Positions 53,371 through 63,383 are shown, counted from the stretch's first letter. The stretch: DNA of 64,000 bases from Rhynchopus euleeides (GCA_963210315.1 OY723289.1:1798001-1862000), one strand, 5' to 3'. The notes: generated from the sequence alone by a model not told the origin. Numbers and translations: made by a program.

Positions 53371-53452
53371 GCTGCGTTCAACGAAAAAAGACACTTCTTT
53401 CCGGAGTTTAGCTAGCACGATTCAGTTGGCCGATTCATTTGTCTGGTTTTTT
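53371..53452 (+). repeat. Split direct repeat B2, right end of the retroelement
   Basis: Second copy of B1, ending in GTCTGG plus a T-run; this is the right terminus. Confidence 0.88.
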
Positions 53453-55002
53453 GGGGAAGGGTAAATTGAACGTTTTTGGCCAAATGAAGCCACTGCGACC
53501 ATTCCCGGGCCTCGGAAATCAGATTTTGGCCCCTCAAATGCGGTACCGGTCCGGACAAAAAACCGAAAAAACCGTGAAAAATGGCCCATTTTCCCCAGCC
53601 AAAAATGGGCCAAAAATGCCCCCCGGACACCCCCAGAGACATGTCCTAATCCGGGGTGCCAGTAGGGGGGACCTTTCGAATTTTTTTTCGAGGAGAGGTC
53701 AATTGAACGTTTTTGGACATCTGAGGCCACTGCGACCATTCCCAGGCCTCGGAAATGAGATTTTTGGCCCTCAAATGGGGTACCGGTCCCCACGAAATTA
53801 CGAAAAAATCATGAAAATCGAAAGGTCCCACGCACCAAATTCTGCCCAAAAATCGTCAAAAATGGACATGTCATACGCAGCAAGGGGGCAAACCACTCCC
53901 CAATGCTCAATGATTCCACGGCAAGCCAGATTTTCTGATCAATTGGTTTGTTTGAGCATGTTCCTGGCCCTTGTTTGGAAAGTAGATGACCCCTGGCTGG
54001 AGAGGACGGTTGTGCTCGACCGGACGGAGAGAGAACCTTCTCCATAACCACCTCCACTCCACAATGCCACAAGTGGCAGGAAGGCCGGGTGTTACAGGCC
54101 TCAACCAGGGTTCCAAGGCTCTCCACTTCCTGGCTGCGTCAGGGATCACCGGGTACAGCGAGCAGGATTCCCTGTCCTGACACCCCAGCATGTACCACCG
54201 GAAGAACCCGAAACAGCAGCCGCCCCTCATGGGGGTTGCAAGAGGCACGGAAATCGTTCAAATCGGACCAAGTCCGAAAATCCGGCACTTTCTTGGGTAC
54301 AAATTGCGGTCCGAAATTTTCCGATTTTTTGAAAAAAGGCTAATTCTGTAAGGGGGACCTTTTCGAATTTTTTTTCGGGCACTTTTTCCACAAGGAAATG
54401 TCCGCCCTGTCCGCTACTGTCCACTACCGATTTCAAGGATCCTCCATCGTCCGGGAACTGTTCTCCCACAGTTACTGCAGGGTGTACTACACTAAAGGAG
54501 TACGATTTCCCTTAATTTTCCGGGCACTGATTCACGAATTTACATCTGGAGGGAGCCCGGTGGTCTCAGCTTCTGTCTGCGCGCCCTGCCGTACTGTGGC
54601 TGCTTTTGTGGGCTCGTGCAGCAGGTTCTACTTTTACTTCTACCGGAATGCTCCTTGCATGGTACTACACTTCTCGAGGTGTGGTGGTGGGTGAGTCTCG
54701 AGGTGAGTGGTGGTGATCGTGCCTTTTCCACACGCAGGGAGGACTTGCTTCTCTTGCTGGTGTTGGTTGCGGTGGTGGAGGGAGGGTCCAAAGCTGGGAG
54801 GTCGGGAGGCCTACGTGTGGGTGTCTGCGGCGTGGAGGCCGCAGTCCGCGCCCCGCAACCCACCAGCCCGCGGGCGAAAAACGCATTGTCTTTTCCATAT
54901 TCAGTCCCAATAAATGGTGGACCGTAAAAAAGATGGAACGTTTGGCCTTTTTTTGGGAACTTGGAACATTTTTACGGTCCACCCTTTTTCCGTTTACGGT
55001 AT
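53453..55002. other. Non-coding 1.5 kb with local repeats
   Basis: No gene seen. Two similar blocks (about 53456-53560 and 53698-53800) share ATTGAACGTTTTTGG and CACTGCGACCATTCCC. A perfect 12-bp inverted pair GGGACCTTTCGA/TCGAAAGGTCCC lies at 53668-53679 and 53818-53829. A related GGGGGACCTTTTCGAATTTT recurs about 54352. A 14-bp inverted pair GGTGGACCGTAAAA lies at 54916-54929 and 54970-54983. These look like ends of small or decayed mobile elements. Confidence 0.5.
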
Positions 55003-55080
55003 ATAGTCGACATGTCGACTATTTTGTGACTATTATAGTCGACATGCCGACTATTTTGTGACTATAATAGTCGACATGTC
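55003..55080. repeat. 32-bp satellite array, left part
   Basis: TCGACATG recurs at 55007, 55039 and 55071 (32-bp period) within units built on the palindrome TCGACATGTCGA followed by CTATTTTGTGACTATTATAG. The array is interrupted by the 4.2-kb element and resumes at 59289. Confidence 0.88.
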
Positions 55081-55355
55081 GGGGGCCTTCGCTCTGTGTC
55101 AAACTGTGTCAAATTGTGTCAGTGTGTCACACAGGCGGTTTTTTTCACCTTAGGCGAAATCGGCAAAAACGCCGCCAAGCCTTCGCTCTGTGTCACTGTG
55201 TGTCACTGACACAGAGCGAAGGTCCCGTGACACAGGGGTGTTGGGGACAATGCAAAATTTGCGAAAAATCTCGAAAAAAAATTTCTGGCAGAGGTGAAAA
55301 AATTGGGTTCCACACAAAACTGGCTCCAAAGTGACATACTCCCACGTGGTGCTTA

Positions 55356-55874
55356 CACACTGTGTCATGCCCCCCCAGGCTTCCAGCACAGTGTGTCATG
55401 CCCCCCCAGGCTTCTAACACAGTGTGTCATGCCCCCCCAGGCATCTAGCACACTGTGTCATGCCCCCCCAGGCTTCCAGCACACTGTGTCATGCCCCCCC
55501 AGGCTTCTAACACAGTGTGTCATGCCCCCCCAGGCTTCTAACACACTGTGTCATGCCCCCCCAGGCTTCCAGCACACTGTGTCATGCCCCCCCAGGCTTC
55601 TAGCACACTGTGTCATGCCCCCCCAGGCTTCCAGCACAGTGTGTCATGCCCCCCCAGGCTTCGAACACAGTGTGTCATGCCCCCCCAGGCTTCTAACACA
55701 CTGTGTCATGCCCCCCCAGGCTTCTAGCACACTGTGTCATGCCCCCCCAGGCTTCCAGCACAGTGTGTCATGCCCCCCCAGGCTTCCAGCACACTGTGTC
55801 ATGCCCCCCCAGGCTTCTAACACACTGTGTCATGCCCCCCCTGGCTTCCAGCACACTGTGTCATGCCCCCAGGT
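55356..55874 (+). repeat. 31-bp tandem repeat array, about 17 copies
   Basis: Unit: CACA(G/C)TGTGTCATG, then CCCCCCC, then AGGCTT and a variable C(C/T)AGCA/CTAACA end. Because 31 is not a multiple of 3, the array is open in several frames, producing repetitive ORFs that are not real genes. Each unit carries the TGTGTCA motif found beside the left terminus. Confidence 0.92.
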
Positions 55875-57859
55875 CGCCTTCCTCCCCCACTCCATCGCAG
55901 TCACTTAGTGGCTTTTCGGCGATCGCAGTGCTCCGTCCCTCCCGCTGCAACCAACTGAGGCTTCCGTCCCGTTGCCCGTCACCACCTCGAGGGACGTATC
56001 CCGGGGTTTCGGCAGCGTCGTCCGGCCCGCCGTCGCCTCACGCCGCCGACCTCCGCCAGTTCCGCCACTCAGGAAGCACAGCTTTGACACCCGCGCCCTC
56101 GTCACACACATCTCTACCGCGCCCCTGCGCTGTGCTCGTCCGTCTCGTTCGCACCCCCTTTACCCTTCACGCCCGTGCAGCTTCTCGCCTCGAGATGCAG
56201 CAGACACCCGTGAGCAGAGAAGGGAGTGTAGCAGTCCCCCGGTTCGCCCCCGGGTACCAAAGTAAGCCCGTGCAGCCCTGTCGCCAGCTTTCCGGCGTAG
56301 TCGCCGCCGGTGTCCGCTGAGGTTCCACAGGAACGGCCGGCAGACAACTTCGTGACAAGCAGCCGCCCTCGTTCCTGTGCCAGAAGTCAACAAACGCGTC
56401 GGTGATCCGCTCCCGCTCCGCGGCAGCCCTTTCGGTGACCTCGAAGGTGTGCACCAGTTCCGACTGCGCCTCGCGTTGCAGCTGCCCGCCCAACTCCTTC
56501 CCCTCCCGTCGCCCAGTCAGTGGTCGATTGCCTCCCTCTCGCGTGCCGCCAGCTTTGGACCACACCCCGCTCGGCCCGCCTCGGCAGTTGTTGTCCCCAG
56601 TACGCGCGCCTCCCGGGTCGGGTTCGCGCCCACCCCCGCACGGGCGGCTCTCCGTGAGGGAGAGGTCCACCCTTTACCAGCCCCCTTGCGCATCGTTTTT
56701 TGAGCGCACGGGAACGCGCAGCACCCCCTGGCCATCGGCCAGTCGTCACCCCCCCGGCGCCCCACCGCCCCCCGCGTCCAGCGCAGGACAGCACATCCCC
56801 TGCTGACACTTTTGCGCGGGGGGCCGCGCGAAGCGCGGCCCCGCGACCCCACCCCCACCCCGCGCGAACCCCCACCCCGCGCGGGGTTTAACCTTATCTT
56901 CCTTGGGGGTGCAGGACCTCCCCCAGGATTGACGAGTTGGGGGTATAGCTTGGCGGACGATGACGTGGTATCGACAGCGGCTTGCCCCCCCCGCCCTGAA
57001 ATAGGCGCGTGAACTCTTACGTCACTTCGCACAGTGTGCATCATGTTCAAATGACACGCAGGAGCCAGTAGGCTGCCTTTCAAACGGGGTGCCTGTCCCT
57101 GCTGGACAGGGGGGTCTGGGGGGCGGAGCCCCCCAGCCGCCGGAGGCCATGGGAGTGAACATTTATTCCTGGTGGGCGCGGTTACTCACGGCATGGTCCC
57201 TCGGTGCCAGGCTGCGATGCCAGCACGCTAACCCAAATTGCAAAGCGGCGGGCGCAGATCGGTGTGAATTGGGCTGCATCCTGGGTAGCCCGGACCCTAC
57301 CCGATGTGACGATAAATTGTCGCGCAAGGACATGCCACAGGGGGGTCGAGCCCCCCAGCCGCCGTAGTGAACGTCTGTTCACAGGTTGACATGATCCATG
57401 CCATGCCAAGCCCCTTACCAAATTCGGTGGGTCGTTGGGTCGATTGTTACGAAGAGCCCTGCCACCCACATGTGCAGGACACGCCCGCCCGACATGTGCA
57501 TTGTACAGCACCACACCAACTTCCCGTACGGATTTGTCTGCAAGCCATCCCCGACCCAAATGCCTCCTGTCTCACCGAGTCTGGAAATGCTGCCGCACAC
57601 ACTGCCACACCTGAACCCTGCAGGGGCTGCCTGCCGTTGGGTGGCTCGTCGATCTGGCACAGGTCCTCCTGCAGCCACCTGATGCGCTCTTGCTTCGCAG
57701 AACTCGCCATCGTCACGCTTCTCCCTGACGCAGGCCTCCGCGAGCTGCTTCACCAGCTCCGCCTCCTCCGCGTCCCCCCGATGCAGCGACTGCGCGCGCT
57801 GGAGGGGGGCCCCGGATGGGAGGGCAAACACGGGGGATCCCAGGTAATAGCGTTTTCCT
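55875..57859. other. Interior of the 4.2-kb element, 2 kb, no intact gene
   Basis: GC-rich DNA with two palindromic modules built on GGGGGG ... GGAGCCCCCCAG (57107-57140) and GGGGGGTCGAGCCCCCCAG (57337-57356), a self-complementary GGGGCCGCGC/GCGCGGCCCC stem near 56819-56845, and a 65-bp sequence (57179-57243) that recurs at about 60428-60490 and 61690-61733. Minus-strand fragments look coding but are broken by frameshifts. Confidence 0.5.
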
Positions 57860-58690
57860 GGCAGGTGACCACTTAAGGGTGCAGAAAAATGTTCGGTATA
57901 AGTGGCAGGACTTTTTGTAATGACACCTTATTCTGACCTGTTTCGAGGACTGTAAATGTTTGTGGAGTGTGTCAGGACGAATCCTTAATACACCTTAGAC
58001 GCACATGCAGTCTTCGGATTATGTTCGAATAAGGTGTGTCAGTAAATGCCTAATACACCTTATACAGACATATTTAAACATGAGAATGTTACTGCAAGGT
58101 GAATAGACTGCTGTTGGGAGGCAACTTCAAAAAATGTGGTACGGTGGGCCTGAACGATAAACCTACAGTGTCCTATGCGGCAGTGTCGGCATTAGAACAT
58201 TGAACATTAAATAAAGAAGTATGCAAGAATTCAGGAAGTGCTTGAGGCAAGCGCAGAACTTTGCTTCAGACATTTCCTGAATTCTTGCATGCTTCTTTAT
58301 TTAATGTTCAATGTTCTAATGCCGACACTGCCGCATAGGACACTGTAGGTTTATCGTTCAGGCCCACAGTACCACATTTTTCGAAGTTTCCTTGCGAACA
58401 TTCTGGAAATGTTTGAAGGAAACTCGTTCCTGACACAATGGATGTCATGCCTCGTTACAGGAACATATTCAGACAGCCAAAATGTTCGTGCAGTGTGGCA
58501 TTACAAAACACCCGTACACCTTAGACGAACATGAAATACTCAAAAAATGTTTGTGCAAGGTGTATTGGAAAACCCCTAGTACACCTTAAACGAACATGTT
58601 TTTGTCTGTAACGTTACAAATTTGAAGTTCAGCTGTTTTTTGATGCCACGTATATCGAACATTTTTCTGCACCCTTAAGTGGTCACCTGC
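57860..58690. mobile_element. 831-bp palindromic element with 9-bp target duplication
   Basis: The whole element is a long inverted repeat: GCAGGTGACCACTTAAGGG at the left and its complement at the right, arms of roughly 400 bp meeting near 58235-58275 (AGAATTCAGGAAGTG ... TTTCCTGAATTC). It is flanked by perfect CGTTTTCCT at 57851-57859 and 58691-58699. Each arm carries repeats of the type TACACCTTA(G/T)ACG(A/C)ACATG, possible transposase sites. No coding capacity. The 9-bp duplication and long arms resemble Mutator-like non-autonomous elements. Confidence 0.9.
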
Positions 58691-59288
58691 CGTTTTCCTC
58701 GCTGCCTCCCGTGGGGTCTCGACAGCACTAGACATTTCGGCGCAGGTAGATTGCCTCCACTACAGGCTCACCCTAGACGAAGAGGGTGTCGCCATGGGAA
58801 CCAAAAACCTGATTAAGGGGTGTAGTGCTAACACGCCATGAACGCCTCGCCAACCTGGCCAATTTAGCCGGAGGGGTATCGGTCTACCTGGAACAATGAG
58901 ACGCTCAAAATACCAAGGGAACCCGCACGTCTTCTTTGGAATTCCCCTCAACGGGGAACACGCACCTGACCTGGTGTCCCAAGGCCACGACGCCTCCCCC
59001 CACCTGGCACACCGGATCCCGCTGGACTGTGGGGACGCCACTAAAGTGATTGCGTAACACTGTGTTCACCACCTCCGGTCTTCACGGTCAGGTGAAGATC
59101 AATTTTGCAGATCGCGACATGTCATGACCATGTCATGGGGTTCTTCGGGTGTCCCCATTCAGAAAACACCCGAAAAATATGACAACTTTGCTAAACTGGA
59201 CCCAACTCCCCACACTCTTTTTTTTGCCATTTTTTCCATTTTTGGGCTCACTTTTTCTCACTTTTCTCACTCCAGAGCGAAGGCCCCC

Positions 59289-59395
59289 GTCGACTATATA
59301 GCGACTATTACAGTCGACATGTCGACTATTTTGTGACTATTATAGTCGACATGTCAACTATATAGTGACTATTATAGTCGACATGTCACTATTTA
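59289..59395. repeat. 32-bp satellite array, right part
   Basis: Continuation of the 55003-55080 array; TCGACATG at 59314, 59346 and 59378 (32-bp period), ending in a degenerate TATTTATAGTACTAT. Confidence 0.88.
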
Positions 59396-59435
59396 TAGTA
59401 CTATGGGGCTGTCGGGCCAGTCGAAAGTTTTTGGG

Positions 59436-59760
59436 GTCAAAAAAAATCGCAAAAAATCACAAACGGACCACAAAAAACCGCAAAAAATCACAAAAGGCGG
59501 TCGCGATTTTTTGCGATTTTTTGTGTTTTTTTGTAATATATATCGTAGATGTTCTGTACGATGCGGATCCGCTAATCCAACATAGCAAACGTTTTTTTGT
59601 GATTTTTTGTGATTTTTTCTGTGATTTTTTGCGTTTTTTTGCGTTTTTTTGTGATTTTTTGTGATTTTTTACTTGGATAGCGTATCAGTTCTCGTGCGTC
59701 GTCTTTCGTAGACGTTCTGTACGATGCGGATCCGCTAATCCAACATAGCAAACGTTTTTT
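59436..59760. repeat. A/T-rich AAAAAATC(A/G)C arrays and a 55-bp direct duplication
   Basis: Runs of AAAAAATCGC/AAAAAATCAC (59436-59500) then the complementary TTTTTTGTGA/TTTTTTGCG type (59505-59530, 59592-59670). The sequence GTTCTGTACGATGCGGATCC with its surroundings occurs at about 59544-59598 and again at 59707-59760. Similar arrays occur at 60490-60580 and 61030-61125. Confidence 0.75.
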
Positions 59761-59890
59761 GTGTGTGGTGTCACCCCCACCACCCTCTCCATGTCAGGAG
59801 CCCCTAGTGCCTTTAGACACTGCAACCCCCTCTCTTCCCGACTGGCAGGCAGAAACGCCGTCTCACCAGGGGGGCGACACGCTCTCCCAC

Positions 59891-60491
59891 GAGTGCACGT
59901 CGCCGAGCCCTTACGTGGGGCGTCGACTTCCTTTCTCCCCTTCCTCCCCTTCTGAGTCCTCGGTTCCCCGCGCGCAGAAACGTGTAGCGCACATGCGGGA
60001 GGCAGACGAATCTGCCCTGGAGCGATGCTCGTTTCATAACAACAGAGCAGGTTTTCCTTCCTCCCGCACGATCATCAGCACAGCTAGATCAGGCGTGCCT
60101 TCCCCTTTCCCACGGGCCTCACAGGCCTTGCGCTTCTTGGAGCGCAAGACACGTGCTGTCCGTCCTTCTCGTTCTCGTTTCCTCCAGAAGCAGGTGTTGC
60201 GTGCGGTTCCGAAGCGCACCCGCTGCATCCCCTCTCCCACCATCTTTCGTTCGGCGGCTATTCCGCGCTCTTTTCAACGCGTCGTCGCGAAGATTGCGCC
60301 TCAGTATCAGCAGGCGCAATCTCCGGCTTCCAGTGTGTGTGTGTCCCCCCTCCTTTACAGCGCAACGAGGAGGAGAGCGAAACCGTGTGGTGTCACGTAG
60401 AGCAAGAGTAGGATAGCGGGCCCGGTTCCTCACGGTATGGTCCTTCGGGGCCAGGCTGCGATGCCAGCACGCTAACCCAAATTGCAATACG
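59891..60491 (+). repeat. Approximately 600-bp duplicated segment, copy 1
   Basis: Near-identical to 61125-61733 at both ends. It lies within a 213-codon open frame (59759-60400) with no recognised domain. It begins GAGTGCACGTCGCCGAGCCC and ends GCTAACCCAAATTGCAATACG. Both copies are preceded or followed by the TTTTTTG(T/C)GA arrays. Confidence 0.8.
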
Positions 60492-61124
60492 TTTTTTTGT
60501 GATTTTTTGTGATTTTTTTGTGATTTTTTGCGTTTTTTTGCGATTTTTTGTGTTTTTTTGTGATTTTTTTTGCGCCGGAAATTTTTTTTTGGGTGGGGGT
60601 ACCTGTAGGAAAGTACCCCTCTGGACAGGGGTACTTCACCCAATTGGAGTTTCCCAGTAAGGGGTATCAAGAGGCACCCCATGGCCAAAATGACCCCACC
60701 ACGATCCGCACGGGCCCCAAATATTCAAAAGAACGGGGTTTTGAAAAATCCGAGAGGGGGGTCCCGCTGGGTGGGGAGATGGGGTGTGGTGTGCTGCCTG
60801 CTGGGTGGGCTGGAATGGTAGAAACTAGCCCAGCCCTCTTTTACGCCGCGGCCTCGCTACAGCAGCTCAACCCCGGTCACGCGGCTTGTTTGCCTTCGAG
60901 CATTGTTGTTCGGGTTGTGCATGTTTCTGCGCTAAGAGCCCGACGGCAAAAGTAGAACCTGCTGCGCTAGCCCCACCATGCCAGCCTCAGTCCGACAGGA
61001 CGCGCGCAGGTACCGGGCCCCCTCTGCACTGGAAACTCACAAAAAATCGCAAAAAAATCGCAAAAAATCACAAACGGGACACAAAAATCACAAAAAATCA
61101 CAAAAAGCGGCCGCGATTTTTTGC
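60492..61124. other. Spacer between duplicated segments
   Basis: TTTTTTGTGA-type arrays (60492-60580), then about 450 bp with no recognised gene, then AAAAAATCGC-type arrays (61030-61120). Confidence 0.5.
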
Positions 61125-61733
61125 GAGTGCACGTCGCCGAGCCCTTGCGTGGGGCGTCGACTTCCTTTCTCCCCTTCCTCCCCTTCTGAGTCCTCGGTTC
61201 CCCGCGCGCAGAAACGTGTAGCGCACATGCGGGAGGCAGACGAATCTGCCCTGGAGCGATGCTCGTTTCATAACAACAGAGCAGGTTTTCCTTCCTCCCG
61301 CACGATCATCAGCACAGCTAGATCAGGCGTGCCTTCCCCTTTNNNNNNNNNNNNNNNNNNNNNNNNNNNNNNNNNNNNNNNNNNNNNNNNNNNNNNNNNN
61401 NNNNNNNNNNNNNNNNNNNNNNNNNNNNNNNNNNNNNNNNNNNNNNNNNNNNNNNNNNNNNNNNNNNNNNNNNNNNNNNNNNNNNNNNNNNNNNNNNNNN
61501 NNNNNNNNNNNNNNNNNNNNNNNNNNNNNNNNNNNNNNNNNNGGGGGGGGGGGAAGGGGGGGCGTGTTGTCGATATCGTGTTGCATGAGGATGTGACAGA
61601 GAGTGTGTCATCCCTCCTTTACAGCGCAACGAGGAGGAGACCCAAGCCGGTGTGGTGCCACGTAGAGTAGGAGAGAGCGGGCCCGGTTTGGGCCACATTG
61701 CGATGCCAGCACGCTGACCCAAACTGCAATACG
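61125..61733 (+). repeat. Approximately 600-bp duplicated segment, copy 2, containing the assembly gap
   Basis: Matches copy 1 from GAGTGCACGTCGCCGAGCCC to CCTTCCCCTTT at the gap, and again from CCTTTACAGCGCAACGAGG to GCAATACG. Just after the gap (61543-61610) the sequence differs from copy 1. The repeat probably caused the assembly break. Confidence 0.8.
61343..61542. other. Assembly gap, 200 N
   Basis: Exactly 200 undetermined bases, probably a placeholder length. Reading frames through it are meaningless. Confidence 0.99.
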
Positions 61734-62362
61734 AGGATGTGAGAACATGTGAGAGCCAAAAAACATAGGGCATCGCCGCGATCTCTCCACGAACACCCCT
61801 CCCCCCTCCTTCATCGGGACAGATCCTGGTGGAGTAGGCTTAGTTCAGGGGATTGAAGAATGGCGGCAATCTAGTTTTTTCACGCGTAGATGTGAGCAGA
61901 AAGTCGCCGCCAACCAAGCCAGTATCGGAAAGCGTGCTTCGATGCACCACCCAAATGCCCTCCTCCCTCTGGGTTTTATCAAGTGGCGTGTGGCTTCTCC
62001 TTGGATGAGGCAAGTTATGATCACATCAACACCAGGCGTTGTGCGCTCGAGCGGGCCGTGTGTTCTGTCGCGTTGGTGTGCGGGGTGGGGGGTGGGGGGT
62101 GAGCTGGTTCGCCTTCAACATTTGATACAGCAGTGCGTCTCTAGAATGAACATTGCATGGTGGACAGCAAACGAAGGCTCGGGTGGCGTGCGTTCCTCGC
62201 CGCAGGGCAGACATTCTATTTGGGGTAGTAACGAACCTTTTTGAAAATCCTGCCGCTGCATCCTCCTCACGAAACGGCTGTGCCCCGAAGCCCCATGTGA
62301 AAACGGGACCCTGAAGGCAACGAAGGCCACGGTTTGTCGAGCAGGAGTGCATATTAGTTATT
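61734..62362. other. Intergenic, about 630 bp, no gene seen
   Basis: No supported coding frame, repeat or RNA gene recognised. A short G-rich stretch lies at about 62079-62101. Confidence 0.45.
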
Positions 62363-62492
62363 AATTACACGACACTAAAGTAGCCATTTTTTTACTCGAG
62401 TTTGGGATTTTTTTGCACGAGTCGCCGAAGGCGACGAGTGCAAAAAAACCCATACGAGAGTACAAAAATGGCTACTGTGGAGTGTAATTCGT
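62363..62492. mobile_element. Small palindromic (MITE-like) hairpin, about 130 bp
   Basis: AATTACAC ... AGTAGCCATTTTT at the left pairs with ACAAAAATGGCTACT ... GTGTAATT at the right; a perfect central stem GCACGAGTCGCC/GGCGACGAGTGC is separated by GAA (about 62416-62442). No clear target duplication. Non-coding. Confidence 0.72.
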
Positions 62493-63383
62493 GATTTTAT
62501 CTTACAACACCACAATTTGAGTTACTCCGCCCGGGTCGAGAATACCCCCCAGTCGAAAAAAACAGTGAAAATCACTTTATAGGCAGTAGTGGTAACTAGG
62601 TGCTATTTGGCCTGGATGGGGGGTAGTGGGTCCCAGGGTGTGCCTCTGAGTGGAAAATATGTTTCCTGCACCCTGTGAATAAGTTTCCTGCACCCTCTCA
62701 AAAAAAATCCCGGAGACGAATTTTTTTTTGTAGCCTCATGCAATGAAGGAGGAAATGGAACACGGAGAAAGCAGGTCATTCGAGTTTACGGCACGCGTAG
62801 TGCCGTAATTGCAGAGCCACATCTCACCTCATCACAGGTCGAGGTGTGTGCGTTTCACCACAACCTCTCCCCTCCCCATTCCCCCGTGTTGAGTGACATG
62901 TGTCGATAGTGTTCCATTTTACAGTCAAAAAAAGTGGGGGAGGAGTAGAAAAGTAGGGGAGGAGTAGAAAAAAGTGGGGGTGTAGGAGATTAATAGGAGT
63001 AACGAAAATTTTGGTGGAGTAAGATAAATTTGTTTATCCCGCCATCCATCCCCCCCCACCCCCCACCCCCATTCCCCAACTCTAAATCGTGCGCCCGCGT
63101 CGCAGCATCTCACAGCCCCACACCACACACCCCACACCACACACAGGTATCGCCCCCCCCCCCCCCCCCCCCAGCGTACCACACAAGGCTACACCGCGCC
63201 CCCACACACAAGCCCTCTCCCACCACACAGAGGCTTCGTGACTTGGGGCGGGGCGGGTGGGGGGGGTGGGGTGCGTGTGCTTCGGGTTGGGTGGAGCCAA
63301 CACCCCGCCGCCGCCGCCACTACCCCAACCCCGCGCTGCCCACCCCTGTGGTGGTGGTGTTGTTGCGATGCATGTCCCGCAGA
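62493..63383. other. Intergenic, about 890 bp, no gene seen
   Basis: AAAAAAAGTGGGGGAGGAGTA-type direct repeats lie about 62926-62990, followed by CACCCC-rich DNA, CACACCACAC repeats about 63118-63146 and a C17 tract about 63156-63172. The sequence immediately before the next ATG is CCCGCAG, a possible 3' splice site. Confidence 0.5.

Larger units (their letters stand above)
48711..53452 (+). mobile_element. Tyrosine-recombinase retrotransposon of the Ngaro/PAT type (split direct repeats)
   Basis: About 4.74 kb. Repeat A1 (48711-about 48858) starts the element; at the right end B1 (53152-53232), A2 (about 53233-53370) and B2 (53371-53452) follow, giving the A1-ORFs-B1-A2-B2 layout diagnostic of Ngaro/PAT retroelements. 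Both A copies contain GCATACACGTTAAGTGTTC; both B copies contain GACACTTCTTTCCGGAGTTT. The ORFs encode a Gag-like protein, a tyrosine recombinase and a reverse transcriptase-RNase H, on the + strand. No methyltransferase domain was seen. A/B junctions lie in T-runs, as expected if a circular intermediate inserts by recombination without a target duplication. The near-identity of the repeats suggests recent activity, yet two ORFs seem frameshifted. Confidence 0.93.
55081..59288. mobile_element. 4.2-kb element with GGGGGCCTTCGCTCTG termini and GTC target duplication
   Basis: The left end GGGGGCCTTCGCTCTG (55081-55096) has its exact complement at the right end (59273-59288). GTC flanks both sides (55078-55080, 59289-59291); removing the element and one GTC restores the satellite unit AGTCGACATGTCGACTAT, which is strong evidence for insertion. 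TGTGTCA repeats lie just inside the left end, and a perfect hairpin (CCTTCGCTCTGTGTCA at 55180-55195, complement at 55207-55222) repeats the terminal motif. The interior holds a 31-bp tandem array, a nested palindromic element and GC-rich DNA with coding-like fragments on the - strand (about 56370-56550 and 57640-57830), none recognised as a transposase. Terminal motif and 3-bp duplication relate it to the mini-elements at 23106 and 39345. Confidence 0.82.

Noticed and set aside
55356-55874. The 31-bp repeats as a CRISPR array or a repeat protein
   Set aside because: Units are contiguous with no unique spacers, and the genome is eukaryotic. The repeated ORF is an artefact of a stop-free unit.
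59759-60400. Possible histone H3 remnant (SFQRVVAKIA resembles PFQRLVREIA)
   Set aside because: Similarity covers about ten residues, surrounding sequence does not follow H3, and no other histone motif is in register.
61318-61773. Reading frames crossing the N gap
   Set aside because: Translation through 200 undetermined bases has no meaning.
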